Positions 10,901 through 22,380 of a DNA stretch of 64,000 nucleotides are shown one piece after another. The stretch covers positions 37,128,501-37,192,500 of the forward strand of contig NC_088782.1 of assembly GCF_958450345.1 (NCBI RefSeq), read 5' to 3'. The position numbers were made by a program, and so were the translations under genes. Source of the stretch: Calliphora vicina (taxonomy: Eukaryota; Arthropoda; Insecta; Diptera; Calliphoridae). Position 1 is the first letter of the stretch; each line of letters begins with the position of its first letter. The notes below the pieces were generated by a model that searched no databases, was not told the DNA's origin, and saw only the letters and a list, made by a program, of their open reading frames with translations.

Positions 10901-12396
10901 CAGGGAAACCAGAAATATGCTCTATAAAAAAGCACTTTAAGCGTTTTAAATATGCAGTTAAAACTTTAAAATATGCTCTTAAAATTTAAAAAATAAACTT
11001 TTACATAATTTTTAACTGAAAAATATACTTTTATTTAAAAAATTCAATACAATTCATTTCTAAAAAGGTAAAGTAACATAAAATAAACAAAAATAACATG
11101 AACTAAAACAAGTATGTATAACAAAAAATAAATACAAAATAAAAACAATAAGCTATGAAAAGGCCTCGAGAGGTATTTTTTGATGATATTTTATATAAAT
11201 ATAAAGTCACTTCTTCAATAAATTACAAAATATTGACTAAAATTTTCAAATAAAAATCGTTGTCTATATGATCTGAAAACATTTTTATACATAGAAAATT
11301 TTCTTTCGACATCAACTGATGTTATAGGAGCAAATTTAAAAGACAATGGCCCATAATCATAGTCAAACACTAAAGTCGGTTCTTTTTAAAAACAACTTTA
11401 AAATAAAAACCTGCTTTTTATTAATTTGCAACCATAGTCAAAATTAAAGTATGTTTTAAATTGAATCGACTTTAACTGGGTGCCACCGCAAATGTAGAAA
11501 ATGTTTTCATACAATATACAACAAAAAACAGACAAGTGGCAACGCTGAACAGCTGACATACAAAATTAAAAAAAAATCCAAAAAACGTAAACAATAAAAG
11601 TAACCGGGACATCTAAAGAAAGAAATTTGTTTGTTGTGGAAAAATGGAAAAGATAAGATTAATATCATAATTAGGATATTTTGGTACTAATTTTATTGAT
11701 AACTGTTCAATAATTGCAAAATCTCTACCAATATCTTGTAACTTAAACATTTTTTACTTTGTGACGAACTTTTTTACTCGGCGAAGAACAGCTGATGCTG
11801 TTGTTAAACGAGTTAAAAACAACTTCAGCTAGTTTTATATTTAGAGTCGACTTCAGCGTCAGAAGTATACTTTAACTTGTCTATGATAGACCTAAAGTCC
11901 ACTCTTAAGTAAAGTCGAGTTTAATTCTCTTAAAATGTACTTTATTTTTGACTATGATTATGGGCCAATATGTATTTCTTTAACACTTAAGTTTGAATTA
12001 CGGTTAAGTTTGAATTAGAACTAAAATTTGATATTTAGATGGTGCATATTTTATATTAAAAAAAGCCATCTATTTTTCAATTTTGAATTTTATACAATGG
12101 AAGTAAAAACCTGTAACACAACAGCGAAAAATAAGTAAGACAAAATTTGTTTTTAATAAAGTCAAAATATGTTATTAAACAGTAAAATATGTTCTCAAAA
12201 CGCAAAAATATGACATAAATATACTCTTAAAACAAATATATGCAAAAATATGCATTTAAGGGTAAAATATGCAAAAATATGCACTAACAAATCGATGCCA
12301 AAATTCTTAAATAGTTCTGAAACGTGTAAATATCTTATCCATGCGCTCATTAGACTCACCAGAAAAAACATGCATTTGCATATTTTGGTTTCCCTG
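10901..12396 (-). mobile_element. hAT superfamily element with transposase C-terminal remnant
   Basis: The ends are CAGGGAAACCAGAAATATGC and its complement (right end reads GCATATTTTGGTTTCCCTG). Flanking octamers GTTATTAT (10893-10900) and GTTATTGT (12397-12404) agree at 7 of 8 positions, the hAT 8 bp target duplication. Many AAATATGC motifs cluster near both ends, as expected for hAT subterminal binding sites. On the minus strand at about 11215-11340 a frame reads APITSVDVERKFSMYKNVF and on to RSYRQRFLFENFSQ, the C-terminal hAT dimerisation region (consensus SVDVER.FS.YK...R..F..EN). The upstream catalytic part is missing or scrambled, so the element is non-autonomous. A MITE sits inside it at 11348-11966. 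Confidence 0.88.
11348..11966. mobile_element. MITE nested in the hAT element, GGCCCATAATC ends
   Basis: Left end GGCCCATAATCATAGTCAAA and right end TTTGACTATGATTATGGGCC are perfect inverted repeats of 20 bp. Both flanks carry AAT (11345-11347 and 11967-11969), a 3 bp duplication. The end sequence and 3 bp duplication resemble the PIF/Harbinger-type elements at 32287 and 27507, though AAT is not the usual TWA target. 619 bp, no coding frame. Confidence 0.75.
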
Positions 12397-12456
12397 GTTA
12401 TTGTATTAGTAAAATGTCTAATCGTGTAGGGTGTCAGGGTATGAGTTTATTGCTAT

Positions 12457-12890
12457 CCAGCAGTTAAGCAAGTAGTCAATATATCCTTTATGCACAATAA
12501 TTGTCACTAATGTCTAATCACTTGGCTGACTCAACAATTGAAAAGTCAGTTGATTACTTTATACATCCCATGTAACCTAGCGCTAAGTCAACTGTCACTT
12601 TAGTGTCTCTAAGTAAACTAGAGTGTAGTCACTTTAAACGATTATTGTGTGCTGTTAGGTAGCTAGTAAGGTAACGGACTCAATGTGAATGTGAATCAAA
12701 TAAGCTGACTGAATACTTTGAACCGGCTATTAGACAGCCTCACTGTAATCAAAAAGGGTCAATTACAGTTAAGTTAAAGGGTCAATTACAGGGTTAGGAG
12801 ATGCACATGCTAAAATAACTAATCACGCATATAGTTATGCAACTAGTTGTCACCCTAAGTGATGGGTGAAATCACTGCTAGAACTGCTGG
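12457..12890. mobile_element. Possible MITE with CCAGCAGTT ends
   Basis: CCAGCAGTTAAGCAAGTAG at the left faces GCTAGAACTGCTGG at the right. The inverted match is good only over about 9 bp plus a few further bases, and no target-site duplication was found. The interior is less AT-rich than its surroundings and repeats short motifs such as AGTCAACTGTCACT. Confidence 0.4.
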
Positions 12891-15158
12891 GTTAGTTTTT
12901 AATATTTTGTTGTTAGAACTACAACTATTGTACAATACGAAGAACTCACTCTTTACAAATATTTTTATTTGTTAATACTCGTACTTAGTTTATGTATAAA
13001 TGTACATATGTGTGTATCTATGTAAGTATATTGTTCTTATTTTTGTATGTATTCAAGTAATATTATATTAACGTTGCCATTGTTAATTGTTGTTAATGTT
13101 GTTTTTTTTTAATATATTTTTTGTTGAATTCTCTACCTTGTCATTTTTCACACTCTAATTTTTTGCAAATATTTTTTGTCTGTACTGGTATTTAATATAA
13201 AGTTTAGTGTTTTTTTTCAGTATTTTTTTTAACAAATAAAATTTCAAAATTATTTCCTTTTTCTATTAATTAAAGTTAACAACGAGTAAGAAAAAATTCA
13301 ATTAAAGCAAAACATATACAAAGTATTTGACCAACTTAATGATGATTGTCAACTTTAAAGGTGTAGAAAAATTATAAAAAAATACATATAAAAACATTAT
13401 GAATAGATTTGAAAAACTTTTGTTATGAAATCTTTTTTTTTATTGTATTTCTGCGAATCACAATGAATGGTAATTTTATTATTTTATGAATAAAAAGTAT
13501 TAAATTGTTGTTTTGTTTAGTCATACTATTGCCACTCACTTTCTCTAGAATTGAGGAAAAAATCACACATACAAAAGCGGTAATTATTAAATGAATGGTA
13601 AATGGAATTTAAATTAAATATTTATTTAAATAGAAATAAAAATTACCAAACCTTTGAGTTAACAGTTGTAACTTCTAAAACCTTAACATAAAACAATTGC
13701 TTCAAAAATTTCTGATTTAAAACTGATATTATGATTAACAAATCCAAAATATTGCAGTTTAGTGGCTCAATTTAAGCCTATTTTGAAATAAACTAAATTA
13801 ACTTCGTTTTGCACAATAATGAATTTTTGAAAAAACACATTTATTAAGTTATAAAAATGCAAATATTTTGCAAAACTATTTTTATTTCAAGGTATCAACA
13901 TTCAAGGTTGGCTTAAAAATTTCTACTTTATAATGTAATTTACTATTCTAATACGTTTGTAAGTAAAACTAACAAAACTTTTACTTTCTTTAGTTCTATA
14001 TAAGCCACCATAATTATTCAAATAAATAATGAAAAATTCAATATTTATTTTGAAAATGTCTCATTGAAATTCCATAAACATAACTTATAAACCAAAAACT
14101 TTGATTAGTATGCTTAATATAGATATTTCTTGAAATAGTTGTCATCTGCTTATTGACCGAATTAAAAATTAAAAAAAAAAAAAAAAAAAAAAAACTTTAA
14201 AATGTCTGCATAAACAAACGAATGAATAAACACACAGACAGGCCACTTAATAAAAGCGTAAAAATAAATAAAATAACTACGAAAATACTACAGCACACCA
14301 TAAACCTGTTGCGTATTTGTCACACTAATCATTACGACAGACAGACATTTAAACAAACAGACTGGCCGATATTAAACAAACTCTTGCTTATTTTATGTAG
14401 GTACCTTTGCTAGCTAGTACCCACTCAAGAAAAATACCTAAAAATAATGCAGATATCAGAATGTTCACCAACACTACGTGTAATAATTGAATTTGACGTC
14501 ATTATTTACATACTTTAAAGTTAAATTGAGTTAAATTGTTTGTTGTAGTTATTGCGATAACATCGACACACCAACATTGAATTTAACATTTAAGATATTT
14601 ACTGGATTTTAGTTTTTATTTTTTTTAAAAAAAAGAGAGCAACTTTTAAAGCTGTTAAAATAAAAACCGGCAAATGCTGTTAACTCAGCTTCAGGCGAGC
14701 AAAAAATATGTGAACAACACCATTTAAGGTTTATTAAACTAAAGCAAAAAACTTAAAAGCTAAAAATTGAAATTGACTTTGAAATTGAACATGTTTAATT
14801 TTATATACCATAAAATGTCTAAATATTATTATTAACTTGTTGCTTATTTTCCTGTTATATGAAATTAGAAAATTATTATGTTATTTTTTTCATTAAATAT
14901 AGCAACGAAACGAATAATTTCGATCTAAAAAATGAATTATTGAACCGTGACTCTTCTGAATTCGTTAATATTTTGAATACATGTTTTCCATGGCCTTGCA
15001 AAATTTAAAGTTTTTCAGAATTTTGAAATTCGCTTTAGTTTGGTTTTTATATAGGTTCAAAATTCATATTTTTTAATATAAATATTGAGTCGGAAAAAAC
15101 ATATACACACTATTCCAGCCAAAACTTATCCTTGATCCAACAAATTATTTTTTTTTTT
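12891..15158. other. AT-rich non-coding DNA
   Basis: Simple T-rich and A-rich stretches, including a long A run at 14169-14194. No gene or bounded element was found. The A run does not follow a recognisable retrotransposed sequence. Confidence 0.5.
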
Positions 15159-15402
15159 CAGATATTATCATTTCTAAATCATTAATTTTCAACTGTTATT
15201 TCGGTCAATATGGTCAACGCAAAAAAAGTACGTGAAAAAAATATTTAAAACTTTTCAAAAAAAATCCTATGGACTTTATAAAAAATTAAAAAATATCTGA
15301 AGGTTCATTGTCACACTGTTTTACAAGCCATTAAACAGTATAAGCAAGACTTGACCATTGAAATAAAACCTGGATCAGGAAGAAAAGAAGGTCTAACTTA
15401 TA

Positions 15403-15897
15403 GGGGGGTCAGACGGCATGTATTGCTTGTGTACTGGGACATGTATTCGATACATATGGAATTCCATGTGTATGTCAAAATTCACGTTATACATACGATT
15501 CATAATTTCCACGTTCAAACGTACATATGTAATTGCATGTGACATAACCTCTATTAGTTTATATGTTTGTTGTTTTTAACAATATATTTATTTAAAACAT
15601 TTTTAAATAACAATAAATATATTTAATGCAATGAAACTTATTTTGTTATGATTTTTCTTTACTCTTTTTTGTTTTGTTTTTTTTTTTTTATTTTGCACTC
15701 ACACAGTGTTGTATTTCAAAATACAACACTGTTATACACACGAAAATAGAACATGCTCTAATTGCCAAAAATGTCACGAGTAATACACATGTATTTTACA
15801 TACACAAAGTTTCATATGGATCACACGGTATGTATATGTTTACATGTGGAAAATGTCCCAATAAATGGCACAAGCAATACATGCCGTCTGACCCCCC
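15403..15897. mobile_element. MITE with GGGGGGTCAGACGGCATG ends (copy 1)
   Basis: Inverted ends of about 29 bp begin GGGGGGTCAGACGGCATG, continue TATTGCTTGTG, and are complemented at 15869-15897. The element splits the Tc1-like coding sequence just after PGSGRKEG. The same element sits at the same place in copy 2, so it predates the duplication. Flanks TTATA and TTTTATA suggest a short AT-rich target duplication that cannot be fixed by eye. 495 bp, no coding capacity. Confidence 0.82.
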
Positions 15898-16450
15898 TTT
15901 TATATGGGTAAGCCAACAGAAGTCGAAAAAATCTTTTGAATAGCAACGAACACTTCTAAAAGAAAAGCAGCTCATAAAGTTAAATGCTCTGATTCTTTTC
16001 TACGCAGAGCCATAGCTAATGCTGGGTTGAAGTCGTATAAAGTTCCGAAAGGTCCAGAAGCAAAAGAACGAGCGAAAAAATTGAGGTAAATTTTATAAAA
16101 AAAAAATACACCTGTTGTTTGATTGATGATGAAACTTATGTACTGGCAGACTTTTTACAAGTTCCGAGTCAAAATTTGTATGTGGCTTATGGACGAGGTA
16201 ATGTTTAAGAACAATACCGGACTAAAAAACAAACAAAATTCCCCAAGAAGTTTCTTGTGTGAAAAGCCATTTGCAGTTTTGATATCAAGCACGATAAACA
16301 AATAAATATAAAACGACTTTAGCCTTTTTTTAATACAGCACAGAGTGCCTTCATATTTCTGGCCCGATTTGGCATCATGCCACTAAGACCCTTCAAACAG
16401 TAATGTAAATTTTTTACCACGGGAGGCAAATTCACCAAACTGCCTAGAAC

Positions 16451-17372
16451 CAGTGTTTAAAAAGCTACGATAACTAACAAATTTTTAACTGTTGCTACAA
16501 CTACTGCTTCAAAAAAGTGTATGTAGCGGTAGCAGTAGCATTTGTCTTTTTTCGTTTTCTTGTTTTTTTAAAACTACTGCTACCTTCAAAATATAAAACT
16601 CTTAACAGAGCAGTAGTAATAAAACATGAATTGTAAATGGAGTAGTAGCATAAAAATACAATTCATTGCTACTGCTCTATATCGAGTTTTAATTTTTAAG
16701 GTAGCAGTAAAGTAGCAGTTGATGCAGCAGTTAAGGTAGCAATAAAAGTAGTCAAAAAAGAAAATCTTCAGTCATAACACCAAAATTGACAGAATTAAAC
16801 ACTGTGTGTTGTTTTTGTTTTGAGAGAGTTTGAAAGAATTATTCGATTTTATTCGTCTCAGATGTTCGTGTTGCTAACAGAAAGATCGTGTTTTCTGTGT
16901 GTATAACAAAAAAGCCGAACTTTTGTTTACAACACGACTAACATACATAAATATACATTCACAACAACAACACATAATATACTTTTTTGGCTGAAGATTT
17001 TTATTTTTGACTTATTTTATTGCTACCTCAACTGCTACTTAGCTGCTACTTCAACTGCTACTTAACTGCTACTTCTTCTACTACCTCAACTGCTACTTCT
17101 ATTACTACTAAATTTTAAAAGTAGCAGAATTAATAAAAAACTAATGACTGCTACATCAAAACTTTTTCTTTTTAAGGTAGCAATATAAAGTAAATTACTC
17201 TGCTACTTTTAAATTTTTCTTTTATTAGTACTACTACAACTACTGCTACCAAAATGTGAAGGTAGCAGTAGTAGTAGTAATTATTGACTCCGAGTTTTTA
17301 TTAATTTTTTAACTAGACTACTTGTGTTTTTTCGTTGCTACTGCTACTTGTAGTCTAGTTTTTTAAACACTG
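16451..17372. mobile_element. hAT-type element rich in GTAGCAG/CTGCTAC motifs
   Basis: Ends are CAGTGTTTAAAAA and its complement TTTTTAAACACTG. A perfect 8 bp duplication CCTAGAAC flanks them (16443-16450 and 17373-17380). Copy 2 of the host duplication provides the empty site (GCCAGAAC once, near 19190). The interior has no transposase; it is packed with GTAGCAGTAG-like motifs in the left half and CTGCTACT motifs in the right half, in both orientations. This insertion is the youngest event recognised in the 15-20 kb block. Confidence 0.92.
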
Positions 17373-17579
17373 CCTAGAACTTTGGCCTGTGGAAAGGTAT
17401 TGGGATCTTGTAAAAAAAGAATTAAAGTAGACAGGAAAGGTATCCCAGGACATGGCCGATTTTAAGCATAAGTGGACCACCTCGTCCAGAATGGTAACGA
17501 AAGCAACTATAAAATCTTTAATGGGAGGACTTACGGAAAAAGTGGATAAATTTATAAATACCGGGTAATATGCCAAAAT

Positions 17580-17795
17580 GTTAATGTGTTATGAATTTGT
17601 ACAATATTTGAATAAATTTACGTATTTTTGGGAATTTTTATATTGAACGGTTTAAGTTTTATTTAACTTAACACAAGTATAAGTTATTTTCGACTCACTC
17701 TTTATATACCATAATTAGTCATAGCTTCCTTCCACTTCCTAAATCACTTTAACAAGAATAAATCTTTTAAATATGTCAGCTTCCACATAGAATTC
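17580..17795. other. 3' flank of the Tc1-like element, copy 1
   Basis: Non-coding sequence downstream of the transposase stop, repeated at 19390-19605. It may include the right end of the Tc1-like element, but no matching left inverted repeat was identified. Confidence 0.4.
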
Positions 17796-17949
17796 AACCA
17801 CACGACCTATTGGTTGTATGACTTACAAATACGGGATGTTATAAAATGGTTAGCTTTTATTTTTAAACATGTGTACAACATAAATTTATTCAAAGCAGAT
17901 ATTATCATTTCTAAATCATTAATTTTCAACTGTTATTTCGGTCAATATG

Positions 17950-19386
17950 GTCAACGCAAAAAAAGTACGTGAAAAAAATATTTAAAACTTTTCAAAAAAA
18001 ATCCTATGGACTTTATAAAAAATTAAAAAATATCTGAAGGTTCATTGTCACACTGTTTTACAAGCCATTAAACAGTATAAGCAAGACTTGACCATTGAAA
18101 TAAAACCTGGATCAGGAAGAAAAGAAGGTCTAACTTATAGGGCGGTCAGACGGCATGTATTACTTGTGTATTGGGACATGTATTCGATACATATGGAATT
18201 CCATGTGTATGTCAAAATTCACGTTATACATACGATTCATAATTTCCACGTTCAAACGTACATATGTAATTGCATGTGACATAACCTCTATTAGTTTATA
18301 TGTTTGTTGTTTTTAACAATATATTTATTTAAAACATTTTTAAATAACAATAAATATATTTAATGCAATGAAACTTATTTTGTTATGATTTTTCTTTACT
18401 CTTTTTTGTTTTGTTTTTTTTATTTTGCACTCACACAGTGTTGTATTTCAAAATACAACACTGTTATACACACGAAAATAGAACATGCTCTAATTGCCAA
18501 AAATGTCACGAGTAATACACATGTATTTTACATACACAAAGTTTCATTTGGATCACACGGTATGTATATGTTTACATGTGGAAAATGTCCCAATACATGG
18601 CACAAAGCACAAGCAATACATGCCGTCTGACCCCCCTTTTATATGGGTAAGCCAACAGAAGTCGAAAAAATCTTTTGAATAGCAACGAACACTTCTAAAA
18701 GAAAAGCAGCTCATAAAGTTAAATGCTCTGATTCTTTTCTACGCATAGCCATAGCTAATGCTGGGTTGAAGTCGTATAAAGTTCCGAAAGGTCCAAAAGC
18801 AAAAGAACGAGCGAAAAAATTGAGGTCAATTTTATAAAAAAAAAATATACCTGTTGTTTGATTGATGATGAAACTTATGTACTGGCAGACTTTTTACAAG
18901 TTCCGAGTCAAAATTTTTATGTGGCTGATGGACGAGTTTAAATGTTTAAGAACAATACCGGACAAAAAAACAAACAAAATTCCCCAAGAAGTTTCTTGTG
19001 TGAAAAGCCATTTGCAGTTTTGATATCAAGCACGATAAACACAGAAATATAAAACGACTTTAGCCTTTTTTAATACAGCCAGAGTGCCTTCATATTTTTG
19101 GCCCGATTTGGCATTATGCCACTATGCAAAAAAAGACCCTTCAAACATTAATGTAAATTTTGTACCACGGGAGGCAAATTCACCAAACTGGCCAGAACTT
19201 TGGCTTGAGGAAAGGTATTGGGCTCTTGTAAAAAAAGAATTAAAGTAGACAGGAAAGTTAATCCAGGACATGGCCGATTTTAAGCGTAAGTGGACCACCT
19301 CGTCCAGAATGGTAACGAAAGCAACTATAAAATCTTTAATGGGAGGACTTACGGAAAAAGTGGATAAATTTATAAATTCCGAGTAA
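17950..19386 (+). pseudogene. Tc1-like transposase pseudogene, copy 2
   Basis: The same broken gene as copy 1. The C-terminal part is continuous here: NSPNWPELWLEERYWALVKK is followed by a stop in ELK*T and then by DMADFKRKWTTSSRM to FINSE and a terminal stop. The EERYWALVK block corresponds to the RPIE.YWA..K region that holds the third catalytic residue (Glu) in Tc1-like transposases. Earlier stops and the MITE at 18140-18636 make it non-functional. Confidence 0.8.
18140..18636. mobile_element. MITE with GGGCGGTCAGACGG ends (copy 2)
   Basis: Duplicate of the element at 15403-15897, with one substitution in the left G run and a slightly longer segment near the right end (GGCACAAAGCACAAGC). 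Confidence 0.82.
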
Positions 19387-19627
19387 TATGCCAAAATGTT
19401 AATGTGTTATGGATTTGTACAATATTTGAATAAATTTACGTATTTTTGGGAATTTTTATATTGAACGGTTTAAGTTTTATTTAACTTAACACAAGTATAA
19501 GTTATTTTCGACTCACTCTTTATATACCATAATTATTCATAGCTTCCTTCCACTTCCTAAATCACTTTAACAAGCATAAATCATTTAAATATGCCAGCTT
19601 CCACATAGAATTCAACCACACGATCTA

Positions 19628-20831
19628 TTGGTTGTATGACTTAGAAATACGGGATGTTATAAAATGGTTAGCTTTTATTTTTAAACATGTGTACAACATA
19701 AATTTATTCAAAGTATTGGCCATTGTTATCTATGACCTTTTTCCATCTTTCTGGCAACAAATGGATTCCGTGCCAAAAGAACTGCTCATCCTCTGAGGCC
19801 AAGAACGAATCAAGCCAATTTCGAATACTCTGTTCTGAAGTAAAGTGTATCCTTGAGAGAGCGTTCTGAATCGATCGAAACAAATAGTAGTCGGACGAGG
19901 AACAGTCTGGACTATAAAGCGGGTGAGGCAAAATTTCCCAACCACTTCTATCTAAATAGTTTTTCAACAGTTATAGCAACATGTGGCCGTGCGTTGTCCT
20001 GATGGAATATTAGGTTTTCATGTCTGGCATGTCCCAAATATTCTGGGCGTTTTTCGGCCAATGCTCGCTTCAAACGAATCACTTGCCAGCAGCTCATAAT
20101 AGATAGAACCCGTTTTGCTTCCACCTTTGGTTTTGCTTTGGTATCGTTATGGCTGATTGACCGGGCTCTACATACGATCTTTTACCCTCCGGGTTGTCGT
20201 AATGGATCCATTTTTCACCGCAAGTAATGATTCGGTGGAAAAATTATTTTCTTTTATAGCGTTGAACCAGAATTTCAGACATGCAAAATCGTATTTCAAG
20301 GTCTCTTGGTTTCAATTCGTATTTCCTCCCTTTGAATGAATCCTGCTAATCGCAAACGTTTTGAAATTGCTGCTTGAGTAGCTAACTCCCAATGATTTAG
20401 CAAACTCTTGTCGAGTTTGACAATAATCTTCATGAAGTAATGCCGCCAATTGTTGTTCTTCAAACTTTTTTGGTTGATCTGGGCGATCTTTGTCTTCCAT
20501 GTCAAAATCATCACTTCTGAACAGCAAAAAAACATCTCTCGCACGTTGAAACCGATGGAACACATTCACTATAAGCTTTGGAGAGCAATCTGTGAAATTC
20601 AGCGACATTTTTTTTCAAATTAGAGAAATAAAGCAAAACTTCCTGCATATGACTAATCTTTCGTACAAAATTTTACATTTTCGATGCAAAAAATTAATGT
20701 TCAATAAATAAGAAAGAATAAATAACAGATATGTACCTTTCAAAATGACATATAAGTTATTAAAAACAAAATCCGCGTTCAAAAGATACGCCATCTATTG
20801 TAAATCCCGTATTTTTAACTCATACATCCAA
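19628..20831 (-). mobile_element. mariner (mauritiana-like), minus strand, broken
   Basis: Complete to both ends: TTGGTTGTATGACTTAGAAA at the left and the complement of TTGGATGTATGAGTTAAAAA at the right, each next to TA (19626-19627 and 20832-20833). The minus-strand transposase starts near 20608 (MSLNFTDCSPKL), and its helix-turn-helix has ALLHEDYCQTRQEFAKSLGV. The C-terminal part (19704-19967) reads WEILPHPLYSPDCSSSDYYL, then SEDEQFFWHGIHLLPERWKK and NNGQYFE. The second D of SPDCSSSD is the third catalytic Asp of the DD34D triad. Frameshifts and a lost middle section, including the first two catalytic Asp regions, make it defective. Length 1204 bp against the usual ~1.3 kb. Confidence 0.9.
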
Positions 20832-20863
20832 TATGAAAATTATTTTTTGAAAAATATATTTGG

Positions 20864-21110
20864 GGGATTCAAACGGTCTCCTATTAGGTCGTATTGTCAT
20901 AATGTCATAAAATATATTTTTAGTTTAAACTAATTTTTGTTGGGTTTCAAACAACAAAGTTGTGAACTAATAAGTTTTTTTGAACTATGTCTATTAGTTT
21001 GTTATATAATAACACTTTTTTTGTTTGCAGCTCAACAAGAATTTTTTAAACTAAAAAAATATTTTACGACATTATGACAATACGACATAATAGCAGACCG
21101 TTTGAATCCC
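20864..21110. mobile_element. Foldback-type MITE with long inverted repeats
   Basis: GGGATTCAAACGGTCTCCTA at the left matches the inverted right end. With interruptions the match runs about 95 bp inward, including CGTATTGTCATAATGTC, so nearly the whole 247 bp can fold. It shares GGTCTCCT and TATTGTCA-AATG with the element at 45666-45884. No target duplication was recognised. Confidence 0.78.
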
Positions 21111-21138
21111 TCAATTGAAATAATTGTATAAACCATTT

Positions 21139-21310
21139 AAAAGTTATATACAATTGAAATTGAACGATTTAATAATAACATTCTGATATAAAATTTGAAC
21201 CTCGATAAAAGACAAACCAAAACGAATTAAAAATTGTTAAGCAACTCCAAATTTTGTATGACCGTAACGATTCTATATACCAAGTTTTAACAACTTTGGA
21301 ACATGTAAGA
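21139..21310. repeat. Unclassified dispersed repeat, copy 1
   Basis: AAAGTTATATACAATTGAAA, CTCGATAAAAGACAAA and CAAGTTTTAACAACTTTGGA recur in the same order at 49440-49580. No terminal repeats were seen. Confidence 0.6.
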
Positions 21311-22380
21311 ACCGATGCCTTGTCGAAAATTTCTGTATCCTCCCTATGCATAAAATATTATCGACAACAACGTAGTTTCTTAGCTCATTTGATTTTTTGA
21401 ATATTATTAATATTTCAACTGCTGACTATAGGTTTTGTTTGTGTTCAATTACCGTAACAATACTTTTTTTTATTAAATATTAATTTAGTATTTTTTTCCA
21501 ACAATAAAGTTGAATTGTTTGTTCCCTCCTTATAATTACGATTTGCATGCAAAAACAAAAATCAAAAGGCTTAAGCAACAAACTTGATTTTCTTTAAATC
21601 ACTTGTATTTATGCACGTTGGTGGTGCTTTTTGTTTGTTTGTTTGTTGCGGCGATTTAATCTAAAATGAATGTAATTAAATTAACATTTTAGCAGCAAAA
21701 AATATTTTTACATTTTTTTAAAACATTTTAATAGTATTAATTTTAGTTGAAAATCATTGCAATTAAATATACTTCAATAGTGAGTGAAGTGACTCTTAAA
21801 TATTTGAAAGCCACCAAAAGTGGTGGGTTTAATTACTGTTTAGCCTAAAGGTATGCTTTACAAAATATAATTATAAGTTATTATGAAGTTATGGTGAGTT
21901 GAAATAACAATATCAGGAATGGAAAAGCTGATAAGATTGTATTTTTTTTTTTTTGATACTATTTCATATTCAATTGTACCGCAGTATTTCTGCGACTCTT
22001 GATACTTTCAAGTATTTTAAGTATTTGAAATGACAAGATGAAATGTAAGTTTAAATGGTTGTAAATAATATAAAACATATTGCCAATTTATCATTACTTA
22101 GTCGTCTGAAAAATAATTATGTTTCAGTGAACAATACTCAAAAATTTATCAGCCCAATTTTTTTTTCATAATTGGGCTGTATAATTGCAATGAACATACA
22201 GATTAAAATAACCATTATTGTAGTGTAGATGTGTTAATCCCTTAAAAATAGTTTAAATAACCTCTGAGAACAAAAATAATCAATTTTAAAACTAAAAAAT
22301 TTGCAAATATTCGTATTTTTTTCGAAGAAAAAGTTTTTTAAGAAACTTATAATGTACTAGAGTAACCCTACAATAATTTA
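21311..22380. other. AT-rich non-coding DNA
   Basis: A (TTTG)n microsatellite lies at about 21629-21648 and a T run near 21940. Nothing else could be supported. Confidence 0.5.

Larger units (their letters stand above)
15210..17576 (+). pseudogene. Tc1-like transposase pseudogene, copy 1
   Basis: Pieces in several frames rebuild the order of a Tc1-like transposase of the IS630-Tc1-mariner superfamily. The first is an N-terminal helix-turn-helix (start MVNAKKV at 15210; then LKVHCHTVLQAIKQYKQD and IKPGSGRKEG to about 15390). After the MITE come AHKVKCSDSFLRRAIANAG and KVPKGPEAKERAKKLR (about 15970-16085), the first catalytic Asp region LIDDETYVLADF (about 16120), the WPDLASCH block (about 16362), and PREANSPN. 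The hAT element then interrupts, and the C-terminal end resumes at 17381. Stops and frameshifts are present throughout and the central FLVW region is largely lost. Non-functional. Confidence 0.8.
15159..17895 (+). repeat. Tandem duplication, copy 1 (with hAT insertion)
   Basis: From CAGATATTATCATTTC to ATAAATTTATTCAAAG this segment repeats at 17896-19713 with only a few percent difference. It is about 1.81 kb once the hAT element at 16451-17372 and its extra 8 bp are removed. It holds a broken Tc1-like transposase, a MITE, and the first ~86 bp of a mariner whose complete copy follows copy 2. The duplication therefore happened after the mariner had inserted, and the hAT element came later. Confidence 0.9.
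17896..19713 (+). repeat. Tandem duplication, copy 2
   Basis: The second 1.8 kb copy, lacking the hAT insertion. Its right edge is defined by where copy 1 jumps back to CAGATATT; copy 2 instead runs on into the rest of the mariner at 19628-20831. Confidence 0.9.

Noticed and set aside
14169..14194. Poly(A) tail of a retrotransposon
   Set aside because: No retrotransposon body or flanking duplication precedes the A run.
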